This document shows positions 1-8,700 of a stretch of 64,000 nt of DNA, one piece after another. The translations under genes were made by a program, and so were the position numbers. The stretch's first letter is position 1, and every line of letters begins with the position of its first letter. The DNA is taken from NCBI GenBank assembly GCA_021405325.1, contig QWII01000052.1:1-64000 (forward strand), read 5' to 3'. The notes below the pieces were generated by a model. It ran no database searches. It saw only the letters and a program-made list of their open reading frames with translations, and had not been told where the DNA came from. Source of the DNA: Caldilinea sp. CFX5. GTDB lineage: Bacteria > Chloroflexota > Anaerolineae > Caldilineales > Caldilineaceae.

Positions 1-60
1 GGGAGGAACTGTTCCTCCCCTTACCAGGGGGAGGGTAGGAGGGGGTGGCTTGGTAGTTAC
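1..60. repeat. Truncated copy of a G-rich palindromic element
   Basis: The window opens inside a G-rich repeat. Bases 1-19 form a small hairpin (gggaggaa / ttcctccc). Bases 20-60 resemble the right arm of the perfect palindrome at 57348-57378: both carry a gggggagg...taggaggggg...tagttac pattern. It is probably one end of a dispersed palindromic element whose other part lies outside the window. Confidence 0.5.
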
Positions 61-141
61 CTTATTTATACCCCCGCAAGAGGCTATGCTGGTCTGAACA
101 CAAATCCTTGTCACGACAAGGCAAGGAAAGGAGGAGGCGTT

Positions 142-1335
142 ATGCCGGATATGATCTTAAAAGCATTGAATCGATTGGAGCAAGCGGAAATCGCCGCCTT
201 ACTGACACCGCGTGAAGGGCCTTGTCTCTCTTTCTTTTTACCGACTTCACCGGCGGCTGGGCATACGATAGCGGCGGAACCGCTGATGTTACGGAATTTA
301 CTCGATCAGGCAACAACACAGTTGGCGGCGCAGGGGATGGCGTTATCCTCAATTGAACAATTGTTGGCCCCGCTCACCGCGATCGCCAACTCTGGTGAAT
401 TATGGCGGTATCAACAAAAGGGGCTGGCGTTCTTTGTCGCACCGCATGTTTGTCTGGGCTACCGCCTACCCCTGGCGCTCCCTGCCTGTGTTGTGGTTGA
501 CCATTCTTTCTATATCAAACCCTTGTTGCCCATCATCGACGGCGAGGACCATTTTTATCTGCTGGCCCTCAGCCAAAATGCCGTCCGTTTCTTCCACGGT
601 GACCGGTATCAGATGACGGCGATGGCGTTACCCGAAACCCCTACGAGCCTGGCCGAAGCGCTCCAGTATGATGAGTTTGAGCGTACGCTCCAACTGCACT
701 CAGCCAGCAGTGGCGCCGGTCAAGGGCGTCAACCGGCGATCTTCCACGGCCAGGGGGTGGCTGGGGATGAAACGATTGTTCACGCCAATCTGTTGCGCTT
801 CTTCCACAGTGTGGAGCGCACTGTCACCAGCCGTTTAACCCGCACCCATGCCCCCCTCGTCCTGGCCGGCGTCGATGCCGATCAGGGTCTTTATCGCCAG
901 GTGAATCATTATCCGCACCTGTTGCCCCAAGGCATTCCCGGCAATTATGACCGGGCGACCGCAACAGCGTTGCACGAACTGGCCTGGGCCATTGTCGCGC
1001 CCTATTTTGCCCAAGCGCGCGAACATGCCCTCGCCCGCTATCGCCAGTTAGCCGGTCAGGGGGATGGCCATACGGTGACGGAGATCAAAAATGTCGTATT
1101 AGCTGCTGTCTATCATCAGGTCGATACCCTTTTCGCCACGCCAACCGGCGCCATCTGGGGGAAGTTTATCCCCGAAGGCCATCAAGTGGTTGTGCATAAA
1201 GAAAACGAACCGGGGGATGAGGAATTGACGAATCTGGCGGTGATCCATACGCTCCAAAATCATGGGACAGCGTATCTCCTTGCGCCGGAAACCATGCCGG
1301 AACCGACCGCGGTAGCCGCCATCTTGCGGCACTAA
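142..1335 (+). CDS. baeRF-type (bacterial eRF1-like) protein
   Basis: A 397-residue soluble protein with the look of the bacterial archaeo-eukaryotic release factor (baeRF) families. It has an N-terminal half beginning LLTPREGPCLSFFLPT, a middle FYLLALSQNAVRFFHGD segment and an eRF1/L7Ae-like C-terminal half (LVLAGVDADQGLYRQVNHYP ... GTAYLLAPETMP). These families are predicted to act on ribosomes or stalled translation complexes; the exact role is unknown. A strong ribosome binding site (aaaggaggagg) precedes the ATG. No signal peptide or membrane segment is seen. It sits 43 nt before a P-type ATPase gene, and its stop codon lies within a 27-bp tandem duplication. The family call rests on motif likeness only. 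Confidence 0.6.
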   Translation: MPDMILKALNRLEQAEIAALLTPREGPCLSFFLPTSPAAGHTIAAEPLMLRNLLDQATTQLAAQGMALSSIEQLLAPLTAIANSGELWRYQQKGLAFFVAPHVCLGYRLPLALPACVVVDHSFYIKPLLPIIDGEDHFYLLALSQNAVRFFHGDRYQMTAMALPETPTSLAEALQYDEFERTLQLHSASSGAGQGRQPAIFHGQGVAGDETIVHANLLRFFHSVERTVTSRLTRTHAPLVLAGVDADQGLYRQVNHYPHLLPQGIPGNYDRATATALHELAWAIVAPYFAQAREHALARYRQLAGQGDGHTVTEIKNVVLAAVYHQVDTLFATPTGAIWGKFIPEGHQVVVHKENEPGDEELTNLAVIHTLQNHGTAYLLAPETMPEPTAVAAILRH

Positions 1336-1365
1336 GGTGTTGCCGCCATCTTGCGGCACTAAGGT
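1315..1365. repeat. 27-bp tandem duplication across a stop codon
   Basis: A 24-bp stretch at 1315-1338 (gccgccatcttgcggcacta followed by aggt) is repeated exactly at 1342-1365, a period of 27 bp. The first copy holds the last codons and the stop of the upstream gene. The second is non-coding and supplies the sequence just upstream of the ATPase start. It looks like a recent slippage duplication. Confidence 0.9.
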
Positions 1366-1378
1366 AATAAGCAGCACA

Positions 1379-4132
1379 ATGCCCAACAACCCATTCTCGG
1401 CAACCGATCTGGCGGCGACACCTACAGCGCAACTCTACCAAGCGCTCAACACGGAGCGCCAGGGGCTGAGTGACGAGGAAGCCACCGCGCGTTTACGCCA
1501 ATTTGGCCCCAACGCGCTGGCGGAAGTGCATGGCCCGCCCTTGATTCGGCGCTTCCTGGCCCACTTTACCCACCTCATGGCGATTTTGCTCTGGGTGGGG
1601 GGCGTCGTCGCCTTTATTGCCCAACTGCCCCAACTAGGCGTCGCTATCTGGCTGGTGGTGGTGATTAATGGCGCCTTTAGCTTCTGGCAGGAATACAAAG
1701 CCGAACGGGCCACCGAAGCGTTACGCCGGCTGCTCCCTGCCTACACGCGCGTCTTACGCAATGGCGGCGAGCAGCGTATCCCCGCCGCCGACTTGGTGCC
1801 GGGCGACCTCATGTTGCTGGCCGAGGGCGAACATATCTCTGCCGATGGCCGGCTGGTGCGCGAGGCCGAGTTACAAGTTGACCAATCGACGTTAACTGGC
1901 GAATCGCGACCGGTGCGCAAGTCGGCGGAAGCGGTGGCAGTAACCGGCTTGACCCACGCCGAATTGTCCAATCTGGTCTTTGCCGGCACCAATGTCGCTG
2001 CCGGCGGCGGTGCGGCGGTGGTCTATGCCACGGGGATGGCAACCGAATTCGGCAAGATCGCCAACCTGACCCAAAGCCTGAGCGAGGAATTAAGCCCCTT
2101 GCAGAAAGAGATTGCCGTTGTTACCCGCATTGTCACCGTCATCGCCGTCGCCATTGGCGTCCTCTTTTTCTTCCTGGCCGTCGCCATTGCCGGTATGAAC
2201 CTGGCCGAGAGCTTTATCTTTGGCCTGGGCATGATCGTGGCCTTTGTGCCGGAGGGGTTGCTGCCCACCGTCACCCTGGCGCTGGCAATGGGGGTGCAGC
2301 GCATGGCCGGTCGTCATGCTTTGATCAAACGGCTCTCTTCGGTCGAAACACTCGGCTCCACCAGCGTCATCTGCACCGACAAAACCGGTACGCTGACCCA
2401 AAATGAGATGACTGTGCGCGATCTCTGGGTCGCCGACCAACGGCTGGCCGTCAGTGGCATTGGCTATGCGCCGGAAGGGCAGATCGGCGCGGGGGTGGCA
2501 TTGACCAAGGCGCCAAGCGCCGACTTGCACCAATTTCTCCTGAGCGCTGCGCTTTGCAACAATGCCCGTCTCCTGCCGCCCAATGGCGAGACAAGCCAAT
2601 GGACCATTCTTGGCGACCCGACCGAGGCGGCGCTCTTGGTGGCGGCGCGCAAAGGCGGCATTCCTACCGACGCCGAACAGCAGATGCCCCGTGTCCAGGA
2701 AATCCCCTTTGACTCGCGGCGCAAACGCATGAGTACCATCCATCAAGCGGGCCGGCAACGCATAGCCTTTGTCAAGGGCGCACCGCGGGAGATGCTGGCC
2801 CTTTGCACCTGCATCCAACGTCATGGGCAGAGCGTGCCGCTCGATGAGCCGACGCGCACCGCAATCCTGGCGACCAATGACGACTACGCCCATGACGGTT
2901 TGCGCGTGCTGGCCGTGGCCATGCGCACCCTGCCCGCCACCTTGCGCGACTTGACCGCCGAAACGGTTGAAACCGACTTAACCTTTCTCGGTCTGGCGGC
3001 GATGGTCGATCCGCCGCGGCCGGCGGTGGCCGAAGCCGTCCAACAATGTCACCGGGCCGGGATTCGCATCATCATGATCACCGGCGACTATGGCTTAACG
3101 GCGGAAAGCATTGCGCGCAAGATCGGCATTGTGCAAAGCGCGCACCCTCGCATTGTCAGCGGCAGCGACCTGGAGACGCTCGATGATGCGGCCTTGATGG
3201 CGATCCTGAAAGAAGAAGTGATCTTTGCCCGCGCCGCCCCGGAACACAAGTTACGCGTCGTCCAAACGCTGCAACGGCTCGGCCATGTGGTGGCCGTGAC
3301 CGGCGACGGCGTGAACGACGCGCCCGCGCTCAAAAAGGCGGATATCGGCGTGGCCATGGGCATTGCCGGCACCGACGTGGCGAAAGAAGCCGCTGATATG
3401 ATTCTCACCGATGATAACTTTGCGTCTATTGTGGGTGCGGTCGAAGAGGGACGAGCTGTCTATTCTAACATCAAGAAATTCACCGGCTATATCTTCACCT
3501 CCAACACACCGGAGGCCGTCCCCTTTATCATCTTTGCCTTTACCGGCGGGCAGACGCCGCTGGCGCTCAACATTATGCAGATTCTGGCCGTTGACCTGGG
3601 CACCGACCTGGCGCCGGCCCTGGCGCTGGGCGCCGAACCGCCGGAACCGGGCGTGATGGATCGCCCCCCACGTTCCCGCGCGGAACATCTGATCACCTGG
3701 AGCTTGCTGGCGCGCGCTTATCTCTGGCTGGGAATGCTCCAGAGTCTGGCGGCGATGGTGGCCTTTTACTTTATGTATTGGACGAATGGCTATTGGGGCC
3801 AATTCTTCGGCCTGCCCGCTAGTGGACCGCTTTATCAGGCGGCGACGGCGATGACGTTGGGCGCCATTGTGGCGACGCAGATCGGCAACCTCTTTGCCCA
3901 ACGCACCGAGTACAGTTCCGTCTTCCGCGTCGGTCTTTTCAGCAACCGCCTGGTCTGGATCGGCATCGCCACCGAAGTTACCTTGCTGCTCTTGATTGTC
4001 TATGTCCCCCTGCTGCAAGCGATCTTTGGCGCGGCGCCGCTCGGCTGGGGCGACTGGCTCTTCCTGCTCGCCTGGACGCCGGTGTTGCTGCTGGCGGATG
4101 AGGCGCGAAAATGGGTTGTGCGGAGAAGGTAG
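1379..4132 (+). CDS. P-type cation-transporting ATPase, type II (Na+/K+-ATPase-like)
   Basis: A 917-residue membrane pump. Visible hallmarks are the actuator TGES (173-176), the phosphorylated Asp334 in DKTGTLT, the nucleotide-binding KGAPREML and the hinge TGDGVNDAP (641-647), with about ten membrane segments. The M4 sequence FVPEGLLPTVTLALA and the following VETLGSTSVICTDKTGTLTQ resemble Na+/K+- and H+/K+-ATPase alpha chains (type IIC) more than SERCA pumps, so it probably moves Na+ or K+ rather than Ca2+. I chose the ATG at 1379 because the protein homology begins there; an in-frame start at 1337 would read through the duplicated repeat. Two TrkA-like K+ regulators follow, supporting a role in monovalent-cation balance. 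Ion specificity is inferred. Confidence 0.9.
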   Translation: MPNNPFSATDLAATPTAQLYQALNTERQGLSDEEATARLRQFGPNALAEVHGPPLIRRFLAHFTHLMAILLWVGGVVAFIAQLPQLGVAIWLVVVINGAFSFWQEYKAERATEALRRLLPAYTRVLRNGGEQRIPAADLVPGDLMLLAEGEHISADGRLVREAELQVDQSTLTGESRPVRKSAEAVAVTGLTHAELSNLVFAGTNVAAGGGAAVVYATGMATEFGKIANLTQSLSEELSPLQKEIAVVTRIVTVIAVAIGVLFFFLAVAIAGMNLAESFIFGLGMIVAFVPEGLLPTVTLALAMGVQRMAGRHALIKRLSSVETLGSTSVICTDKTGTLTQNEMTVRDLWVADQRLAVSGIGYAPEGQIGAGVALTKAPSADLHQFLLSAALCNNARLLPPNGETSQWTILGDPTEAALLVAARKGGIPTDAEQQMPRVQEIPFDSRRKRMSTIHQAGRQRIAFVKGAPREMLALCTCIQRHGQSVPLDEPTRTAILATNDDYAHDGLRVLAVAMRTLPATLRDLTAETVETDLTFLGLAAMVDPPRPAVAEAVQQCHRAGIRIIMITGDYGLTAESIARKIGIVQSAHPRIVSGSDLETLDDAALMAILKEEVIFARAAPEHKLRVVQTLQRLGHVVAVTGDGVNDAPALKKADIGVAMGIAGTDVAKEAADMILTDDNFASIVGAVEEGRAVYSNIKKFTGYIFTSNTPEAVPFIIFAFTGGQTPLALNIMQILAVDLGTDLAPALALGAEPPEPGVMDRPPRSRAEHLITWSLLARAYLWLGMLQSLAAMVAFYFMYWTNGYWGQFFGLPASGPLYQAATAMTLGAIVATQIGNLFAQRTEYSSVFRVGLFSNRLVWIGIATEVTLLLLIVYVPLLQAIFGAAPLGWGDWLFLLAWTPVLLLADEARKWVVRRR

Positions 4133-4188
4133 GTAATTGGGTGATTCGGTGATTGAGCCTGTCGAAATCACCGAATCACCCAATTACC
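4132..4188. terminator. Long hairpin between the ATPase and trkA-like genes
   Basis: Perfect 23-bp inverted repeat (4132-4154 and 4166-4188) with an 11-nt loop (gagcctgtcga), starting on the last base of the ATPase stop codon. It has no U-tract, so it may act as mRNA-stabilising structure or be a REP-like element rather than a true terminator. The arms contain the tandem motif gggtgattcggtgatt, the tandem-in-arm design seen in many other gaps of this window. Confidence 0.6.
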
Positions 4189-4212
4189 CAATCCTTGTAC
4201 ACAGAGGTATCT

Positions 4213-4860
4213 ATGAACATGATCATCATCGGCTGTGGCCGCATGGGGGCGGGGCTGGCACACCTGTTGAGCCTGCGCGGTCATGCGCTTACGGTTGTCG
4301 ACAAGGAGCAGAGCGCCTTTGCGGCGTTGGGACCGACCTTTCGGGGGCGGACGTTGGTGGGCGTCGGCTTTGACCGGGAGGTGCTGCTGGCCGCCGGGGT
4401 GGCGCGGGCCGATGGCGTCGCGGCCGTGACCAACAGCGATGAAGCCAATATTGTGGCCGCGCGCATTGCCCGCACCATGTTTCGGGTGCCCAGTGTGGTG
4501 GCGCGTGTGGTCGATCCGCAGAAGGCGGAGATCTACCAACGCCTGGGCGTGCAGACCATTTCCACTACCGTCTGGGGCATTAATCGGATTGCCAATTTGT
4601 TGAGCTATAACCATCTCGATGTCGTCTGCGACTTGAGCAGCAGTGTTGAACTCGTGCAGATGGAGTTGCCGGCCAGGCTCGCCGGGCGCACGGTGCAGAA
4701 CCTAACGATTCCGGGGGAGGTGCATGTGGTGGCGATCAAACGCAGCGGCCAGACCTTTTTGCCGACGAGCAGCGCTAGTTTGCAAGCGGGCGATCTGCTC
4801 TATTTAGCGGTGCAAGCGGCCTCGGCGGATCGGTTAACGGCGCTCTTGCGGGGAGGGTGA
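4213..4860 (+). CDS. TrkA-type K+ transport regulator (NAD-binding, first copy)
   Basis: A 215-residue RCK protein. Residues 1-120 form the TrkA-N Rossmann domain with the dinucleotide motif IIGCGRMGAGLA and the acidic residue VVDKEQ ending strand 2. Residues ~135-215 form a TrkA-C domain. Such subunits bind NAD(H)/ATP and gate Trk/Ktr potassium channels on the cytoplasmic face. The ATG at 4213 follows aggtatct; an upstream in-frame start would run into the hairpin. A second, similar gene follows after 4 nt, so the two may form a heteromeric ring. No membrane Trk/Ktr subunit is present, so the partner may be encoded elsewhere or the pair may act on the adjacent ATPase. Confidence 0.88.
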   Translation: MNMIIIGCGRMGAGLAHLLSLRGHALTVVDKEQSAFAALGPTFRGRTLVGVGFDREVLLAAGVARADGVAAVTNSDEANIVAARIARTMFRVPSVVARVVDPQKAEIYQRLGVQTISTTVWGINRIANLLSYNHLDVVCDLSSSVELVQMELPARLAGRTVQNLTIPGEVHVVAIKRSGQTFLPTSSASLQAGDLLYLAVQAASADRLTALLRGG

Positions 4861-4864
4861 AACC

Positions 4865-5545
4865 ATGAAAGTTTTGATTGTGGGCGGCGGCAAGGTGGGC
4901 AGCCACTTGGCGACGCTCTTGTTAGCCGGTCTGCATCAGGTCGCCATCATCGAACAACGGCCCGAAGTGTTGGCGCGCTTGCAACATGATTTACCAAAGG
5001 CCCGCCTCCATCTGGGCAGCGGGACCGATCCCCTGTTGCTGGAGGCCGCCGGTATTCAGCAAACCGATGTTGTCGCTGCGGTCACGGGTCAAGATGAGAC
5101 CAATATTGTCGTCGCCACCCTGGCCCGTTTTGCTTTCAACGCAGCCCGTGTCATTGCGCGCGTGAATAACCCCAAGAACGCCTGGATGTTTACGCCCCCG
5201 ATGGGCGTTGATGTCGCCCTCAACCAGGCCGATATTATGGCGCACTTGATTGCCGAAGAGATGTCGGTCGGCGACATGATGACGCTGCTGAAGCTGACCA
5301 AGGGGCAATATTCGCTGGTAGAAGAACGGGTGGCCGCCACAGCGCCCGCCGCCGGCAAAGCGCTACGCGATCTCCCGTTGCCCCCAGAATGTTCCCTAGC
5401 GGCTGTGATTCGCCGTGGGCATCTGCTCCTCCCACGGGCGGAGTTGGTGTTGGAACCGGACGACGAAGTGTTAGCGGTCGTCCATGTCGATCAGACCCCA
5501 GCGCTGGCGGCGCTCCTCAGTACAGCCACGGATCAACCCCCGTAG
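4865..5545 (+). CDS. TrkA-type K+ transport regulator (NAD-binding, second copy)
   Basis: A 226-residue paralogue of the preceding gene. It has a Rossmann domain with VGGGKVGSHLA at the N-terminus and AIIEQRPEV at the acidic position, followed by a TrkA-C domain (residues ~140-222) with SLAAVIRRGHLLLPRAELVLEPDDEV. The short gap after the first copy and the ribosome binding site gggagggtg overlapping its stop indicate translational coupling. Paired single-RCK proteins are typical of Gram-positive and Chloroflexota K+ channels, in contrast to the double-domain TrkA of Proteobacteria. A hairpin follows the stop. Confidence 0.9.
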   Translation: MKVLIVGGGKVGSHLATLLLAGLHQVAIIEQRPEVLARLQHDLPKARLHLGSGTDPLLLEAAGIQQTDVVAAVTGQDETNIVVATLARFAFNAARVIARVNNPKNAWMFTPPMGVDVALNQADIMAHLIAEEMSVGDMMTLLKLTKGQYSLVEERVAATAPAAGKALRDLPLPPECSLAAVIRRGHLLLPRAELVLEPDDEVLAVVHVDQTPALAALLSTATDQPP

Positions 5546-5551
5546 GGGCGT

Positions 5552-5601
5552 ACCCTTGCGGTCGCCCCACGCGCCGGGAAACAAGGAGCGACCGCAAGGG
5601 T
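5552..5601. terminator. Hairpin after the trkA-like pair
   Basis: A 14-bp perfect inverted repeat (acccttgcggtcgc / gcgaccgcaagggt) with a 22-nt loop, directly after the second trkA-like gene and before the kinase promoter. There is no clear U-tract. It may be a transcription end or a REP-like unit. Confidence 0.55.
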
Positions 5602-5666
5602 CAGTTGCCTTTTCGGCGCCGACGATAAACCCAAACTTGCAATTGCGCCCAATGCAACCGTTGCGC

Positions 5667-5697
5667 TTGACAACGGCGCCTGTCCCTTTGCTATAAT
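5667..5697 (+). promoter_or_regulatory. Sigma-70-type promoter of the histidine kinase gene
   Basis: A consensus TTGACA (5667-5672) and TATAAT (5692-5697) are separated by 19 bp, with the expected start about 40 nt upstream of the kinase ATG. Both hexamers are perfect; the spacer is slightly long. Confidence 0.7.
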
Positions 5698-5745
5698 AGC
5701 AGGTAATATGCGTGCACGTTAGCGGTCCGCTTCTTTACCCAGCTT

Positions 5746-7620
5746 ATGGCATCAGTTATACCACATGCAACGACAGCGGCGACCACGGCTTCGGCTTCTG
5801 CCCTGAGCTATGCAGTGATCAACGCCCTGTTGGAAGCGATTGCTGTTCTGGATCAGACGGGAACCATTGTTGCCGTCAATCAAGCATGGGAAGCGTTGGG
5901 GGAGGCGAACGGCGCCAACCCAGCCGACACCGGTATTGGGGTGAATTATCTGGCGGTCTGTCGCCGGGTGCAAGGGCCGGAGGCCGCGCTGGCGCAGGCG
6001 GCGCTGGCCGGCATTCAAGCGGTGATCGAGGGTGCGCAGCCCAACTTCACACTGGAATACTCCTGTCATTCGGCGCAGGCAAAGCGTTGGTTTCTCATGC
6101 AAGTCACGCCCTTGCCGGCGACGGGTGGTGCGGTCGTCATTCATGCCGATGTGACGGAACGTCATGCCGCCGTTGCCGCGGTGGCGCAGGAGCATACCTT
6201 ACTGCGCACCCTCATTGACCATCTGCCCGACTATATTTTTGTCAAAGATCTGGCAGGCCGCTATGTGTTGGTCAACCAGGCCTATGCCGATTTTCTGGGC
6301 GCCGCTTCGCCGGAGGCGGTGGCCGGCAAAAGCGTCTTTGATTTTTACCCACCGGAGCTGGCCGCCAAATATCATGCCGACGATTTGTTAGTGTTGCGCG
6401 AAGGCCAAACCCTGAGCAACTATGAAGAGCCGACCACCGACCGCACCGGCGCCCTGCAATTCCATCTCGCCACCAAAACGCCGCTGCACAACGCAGCCGG
6501 CGTGATCACCGGCCTTGTCGGCATTGGGCATGATATCACCGACCGTCGCCACATGATAGAAGCGCTCCGCCAGAGCGAGGCGCGCAACCGGGCGCTGATC
6601 GAAGCGATCCCCGACGCCATTGCCCGCTTTGATCAACATGGCGTCTACCAGGATGTCAAAGCGCCCAGCAATTTTCAACCCGTCCAACCGCCAACCGAAT
6701 TGGTTGGGCAAAAGCTGCATGATGTTTTGCCCCAAGCGATGGCGGACAAATTTCTGCATTTTAATGATCTGGCGCGGGCCACCGGGATGCTCCAACTCTT
6801 TGAATATGAGGCGCTGGTGGATCAGGAGTTACGGATGCGCGAGGCGCGCATTGTCCCCATCAATCAGGATGAAGTGATCGCCATCTTGCGCGATATTACA
6901 GCGCGCAAACAAGCCGAAAGTGAGAAGGCGCGCCTGCTCAACGAGGTTGTCGAGCAGCGCGCCCAACTGCGCGCCCTAACCGCCCGTCTGGCCGAGGTGC
7001 AGGAGGCGGAACGCAAAGAGATTGCCCGCGAATTGCATGATCTGGTGGGACAGAATCTGGCGGCGCTGGGGTTGAGTCTGAAGTTGATTCAGACTCAGAT
7101 TCCGGCGACCTTGGCCACCGGTCAACACCTGAAGGAGCAACTGCGCGACGCGTTAACGCTGGTGACGCAAACCACCTCCTTTATTCGCACCTTGATGGCG
7201 GAGTTGCGCCCCCCGGTGCTGGACGATTATGGTCTGCTGGCCGCCTTGCGCTGGTACAGCGGACAGATCGCCCAGCAGAGCGGGGTCAAGATTGAGGTGG
7301 ATGATGATGAAGCTGCGCCCCGTCTGCCGGAAGCGATCGAGAATGCGCTCTTTCGCATTGCACAGGAGGCATTGATCAATATTGTCAAACATGCACGCGC
7401 AACTGTGGCTGCGGTAACATTGTCTGTGAGCGCCAATCAGGTTGCCCTGACGATTACCGACAACGGCCAAGGCTTTGATCCGGATGCCGTGGCGACCGCC
7501 AGCCAATCCAGTTGGGGGTTGCTCAATATGCGTGAGCGCGCCGAGGCCATTGGCGGCCACTGTCAGATTATCGCCCGGCCCGGCGCTGGTGTAACTGTAC
7601 AGGTCGAGGTGCCGCGATGA
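5746..7620 (+). CDS. PAS-domain sensor histidine kinase (NarX/DegS class)
   Basis: A 624-residue kinase without obvious membrane segments. Residues ~20-140 form a degenerate PAS domain (ALLEAIAVLDQTGTIVAVNQ), ~155-270 a second PAS with PAC (YIFVKDLAGRYVLVNQAYADF ... IGHDITDRR), and ~280-385 a third. A coiled-coil then leads to a HisKA_3 dimerisation domain with phosphoacceptor His431 in ARELHDLVGQ. The C-terminal HATPase carries DNGQGFDPDA and a GLLNMRERAEAIGG box. This architecture belongs to kinases that phosphorylate LuxR/NarL response regulators, and such a gene overlaps its stop by 4 nt. The signal is unknown; a soluble PAS input suggests redox, a small ligand or light. Confidence 0.92.
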   Translation: MASVIPHATTAATTASASALSYAVINALLEAIAVLDQTGTIVAVNQAWEALGEANGANPADTGIGVNYLAVCRRVQGPEAALAQAALAGIQAVIEGAQPNFTLEYSCHSAQAKRWFLMQVTPLPATGGAVVIHADVTERHAAVAAVAQEHTLLRTLIDHLPDYIFVKDLAGRYVLVNQAYADFLGAASPEAVAGKSVFDFYPPELAAKYHADDLLVLREGQTLSNYEEPTTDRTGALQFHLATKTPLHNAAGVITGLVGIGHDITDRRHMIEALRQSEARNRALIEAIPDAIARFDQHGVYQDVKAPSNFQPVQPPTELVGQKLHDVLPQAMADKFLHFNDLARATGMLQLFEYEALVDQELRMREARIVPINQDEVIAILRDITARKQAESEKARLLNEVVEQRAQLRALTARLAEVQEAERKEIARELHDLVGQNLAALGLSLKLIQTQIPATLATGQHLKEQLRDALTLVTQTTSFIRTLMAELRPPVLDDYGLLAALRWYSGQIAQQSGVKIEVDDDEAAPRLPEAIENALFRIAQEALINIVKHARATVAAVTLSVSANQVALTITDNGQGFDPDAVATASQSSWGLLNMRERAEAIGGHCQIIARPGAGVTVQVEVPR

Positions 7621-8270
7621 GTATCACCGTCTTTCTGGCTGACGATCATGGCATTGTGCGCGAGGGCTTGCGCTTGCTGCTCAACGCCCAACCTGACATC
7701 CATGTGGTCGGCGAAGCGGCCAACGGTCGGGAGGCGGTGCGCCAGATCGTCAGGTTGCGCCCGCAAATTGCCATCCTTGACCTGGCGATGCCGGAATTAA
7801 ACGGCATTGAAACGACGCGCCAGTTGCAAGACGCGGCGCCGGATACACAGGTGATCATTTTGTCGATGTATGCGAGCAGTGAACATATCTACCAGGCGCT
7901 CAAGGCGGGTGCGCGCGGCTATGTGTTGAAAGAGGCCGCCGCCGAGGAGCTGGTCAACGCGGTGGTGGCCGTGCAGGCCGGGCAGCGCTTTCTCAACGCC
8001 AAAGTGGCCGACGAGTTGATCGCCGACTACTTGGGCAATCACGCCAGCCTTGCCCAGGAGAGTCCGCTAACCCAGTTGAGCGACCGGGAGCGCGAAGTGT
8101 TGCAATTGGTGGTGGAGGGCAAGACCAGCAGCGAGATCAGCGAACTAATCGCCCTTTCGCCCAAGACGGTGGATACCTATCGCAGCCGCTTAATGCAAAA
8201 GCTGGGCATTAAAGATCTGCCGGCATTGGTCAAATTTGCCATTCAACATGGCATCACCGCGTTGGAGTGA
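7617..8270 (+). CDS. NarL/LuxR-family response regulator
   Basis: A 217-residue two-domain regulator. The receiver domain (1-120) has the acidic pair DD at 9-10, phosphoacceptor Asp55 in ILDLAMPEL and the conserved Lys in YVLKEAA. The C-terminal GerE/LuxR helix-turn-helix (~150-215) reads LSDREREVLQLVVEGKTSSE...SPKTVDTYRSRLMQKLG. Its ATG overlaps the kinase stop (ATGA), so the two are translated together as a two-component system. A strong stem-loop follows. Confidence 0.95.
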   Translation: MSITVFLADDHGIVREGLRLLLNAQPDIHVVGEAANGREAVRQIVRLRPQIAILDLAMPELNGIETTRQLQDAAPDTQVIILSMYASSEHIYQALKAGARGYVLKEAAAEELVNAVVAVQAGQRFLNAKVADELIADYLGNHASLAQESPLTQLSDREREVLQLVVEGKTSSEISELIALSPKTVDTYRSRLMQKLGIKDLPALVKFAIQHGITALE

Positions 8271-8276
8271 GCGCAA

Positions 8277-8314
8277 ACAGACCAGACAGGTTTTCGGAAA
8301 CCTGTCTGGTTTGT
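8277..8314 (+). terminator. Terminator of the two-component operon
   Basis: A 13-bp perfect stem (accagacaggttt / aaacctgtctggt) closed by the tetraloop tcgg, extendable to about 17 bp with one wobble pair, starts 7 nt after the response-regulator stop. Only a short T-rich run follows (ttgt). Confidence 0.65.
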
Positions 8315-8419
8315 CGGTGGCTTATGCGATACCTGATCAGCGTTCAAAGATTCCCTACAGAACTTATCCAACCTTCCCACTCGGTCAAAGACCGATTCTA
8401 TACTATGATCGCAGCCAAA

Positions 8420-8520
8420 CAGAATTGCACTGCACCACCTCCGCAATCACAAAGCGCTCATGGCCCCTCCAGCTTTTCATGGTTGCCTCGACACTGATCT
8501 CAGTGCAATTCTGTCTTTTT
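8420..8520 (+). ncRNA. Candidate structured RNA upstream of the CBM48 genes
   Basis: In the 430-bp gap before the first CBM48 gene, cagaattgcactg (8420-8432) is perfectly complementary to cagtgcaattctg (8501-8513), and the second arm is followed by tcttttt (8514-8520), a terminator-like tail. A -10-like tatact lies at about 8399. Further down, cacacctg/caggtgtg forms a small hairpin near 8572-8597, ahead of the ribosome binding site. This could be a ~100-nt small RNA or an attenuating leader. No known RNA family is recognised. Confidence 0.3.
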
Positions 8521-8700
8521 GAGGAACCAGCCCTTATGCGATCATCATTTGCTTCCCATCCTCATCGCGTCACACCTGCATCCTCCGACAGGTGTGGTGG
8601 CGGCTGTCAGGTTGATGGCTTGATCCACAAGCAGTTTCTCGCTGGTGAGGGTGTCCTCCACCACTTTTGCCCATCAGCCCGTTTTCCAAGGAGGCCGACA

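Noticed and set aside
1337..1378. Earlier start for the P-type ATPase
   Set aside because: It would translate the duplicated repeat and has no homology-like sequence; the ATG at 1379 fits the family.
8236..8700. N-terminal extension of the first CBM48 gene
   Set aside because: It overlaps the response regulator and crosses a terminator; a perfect Shine-Dalgarno precedes the TTG at 8701.
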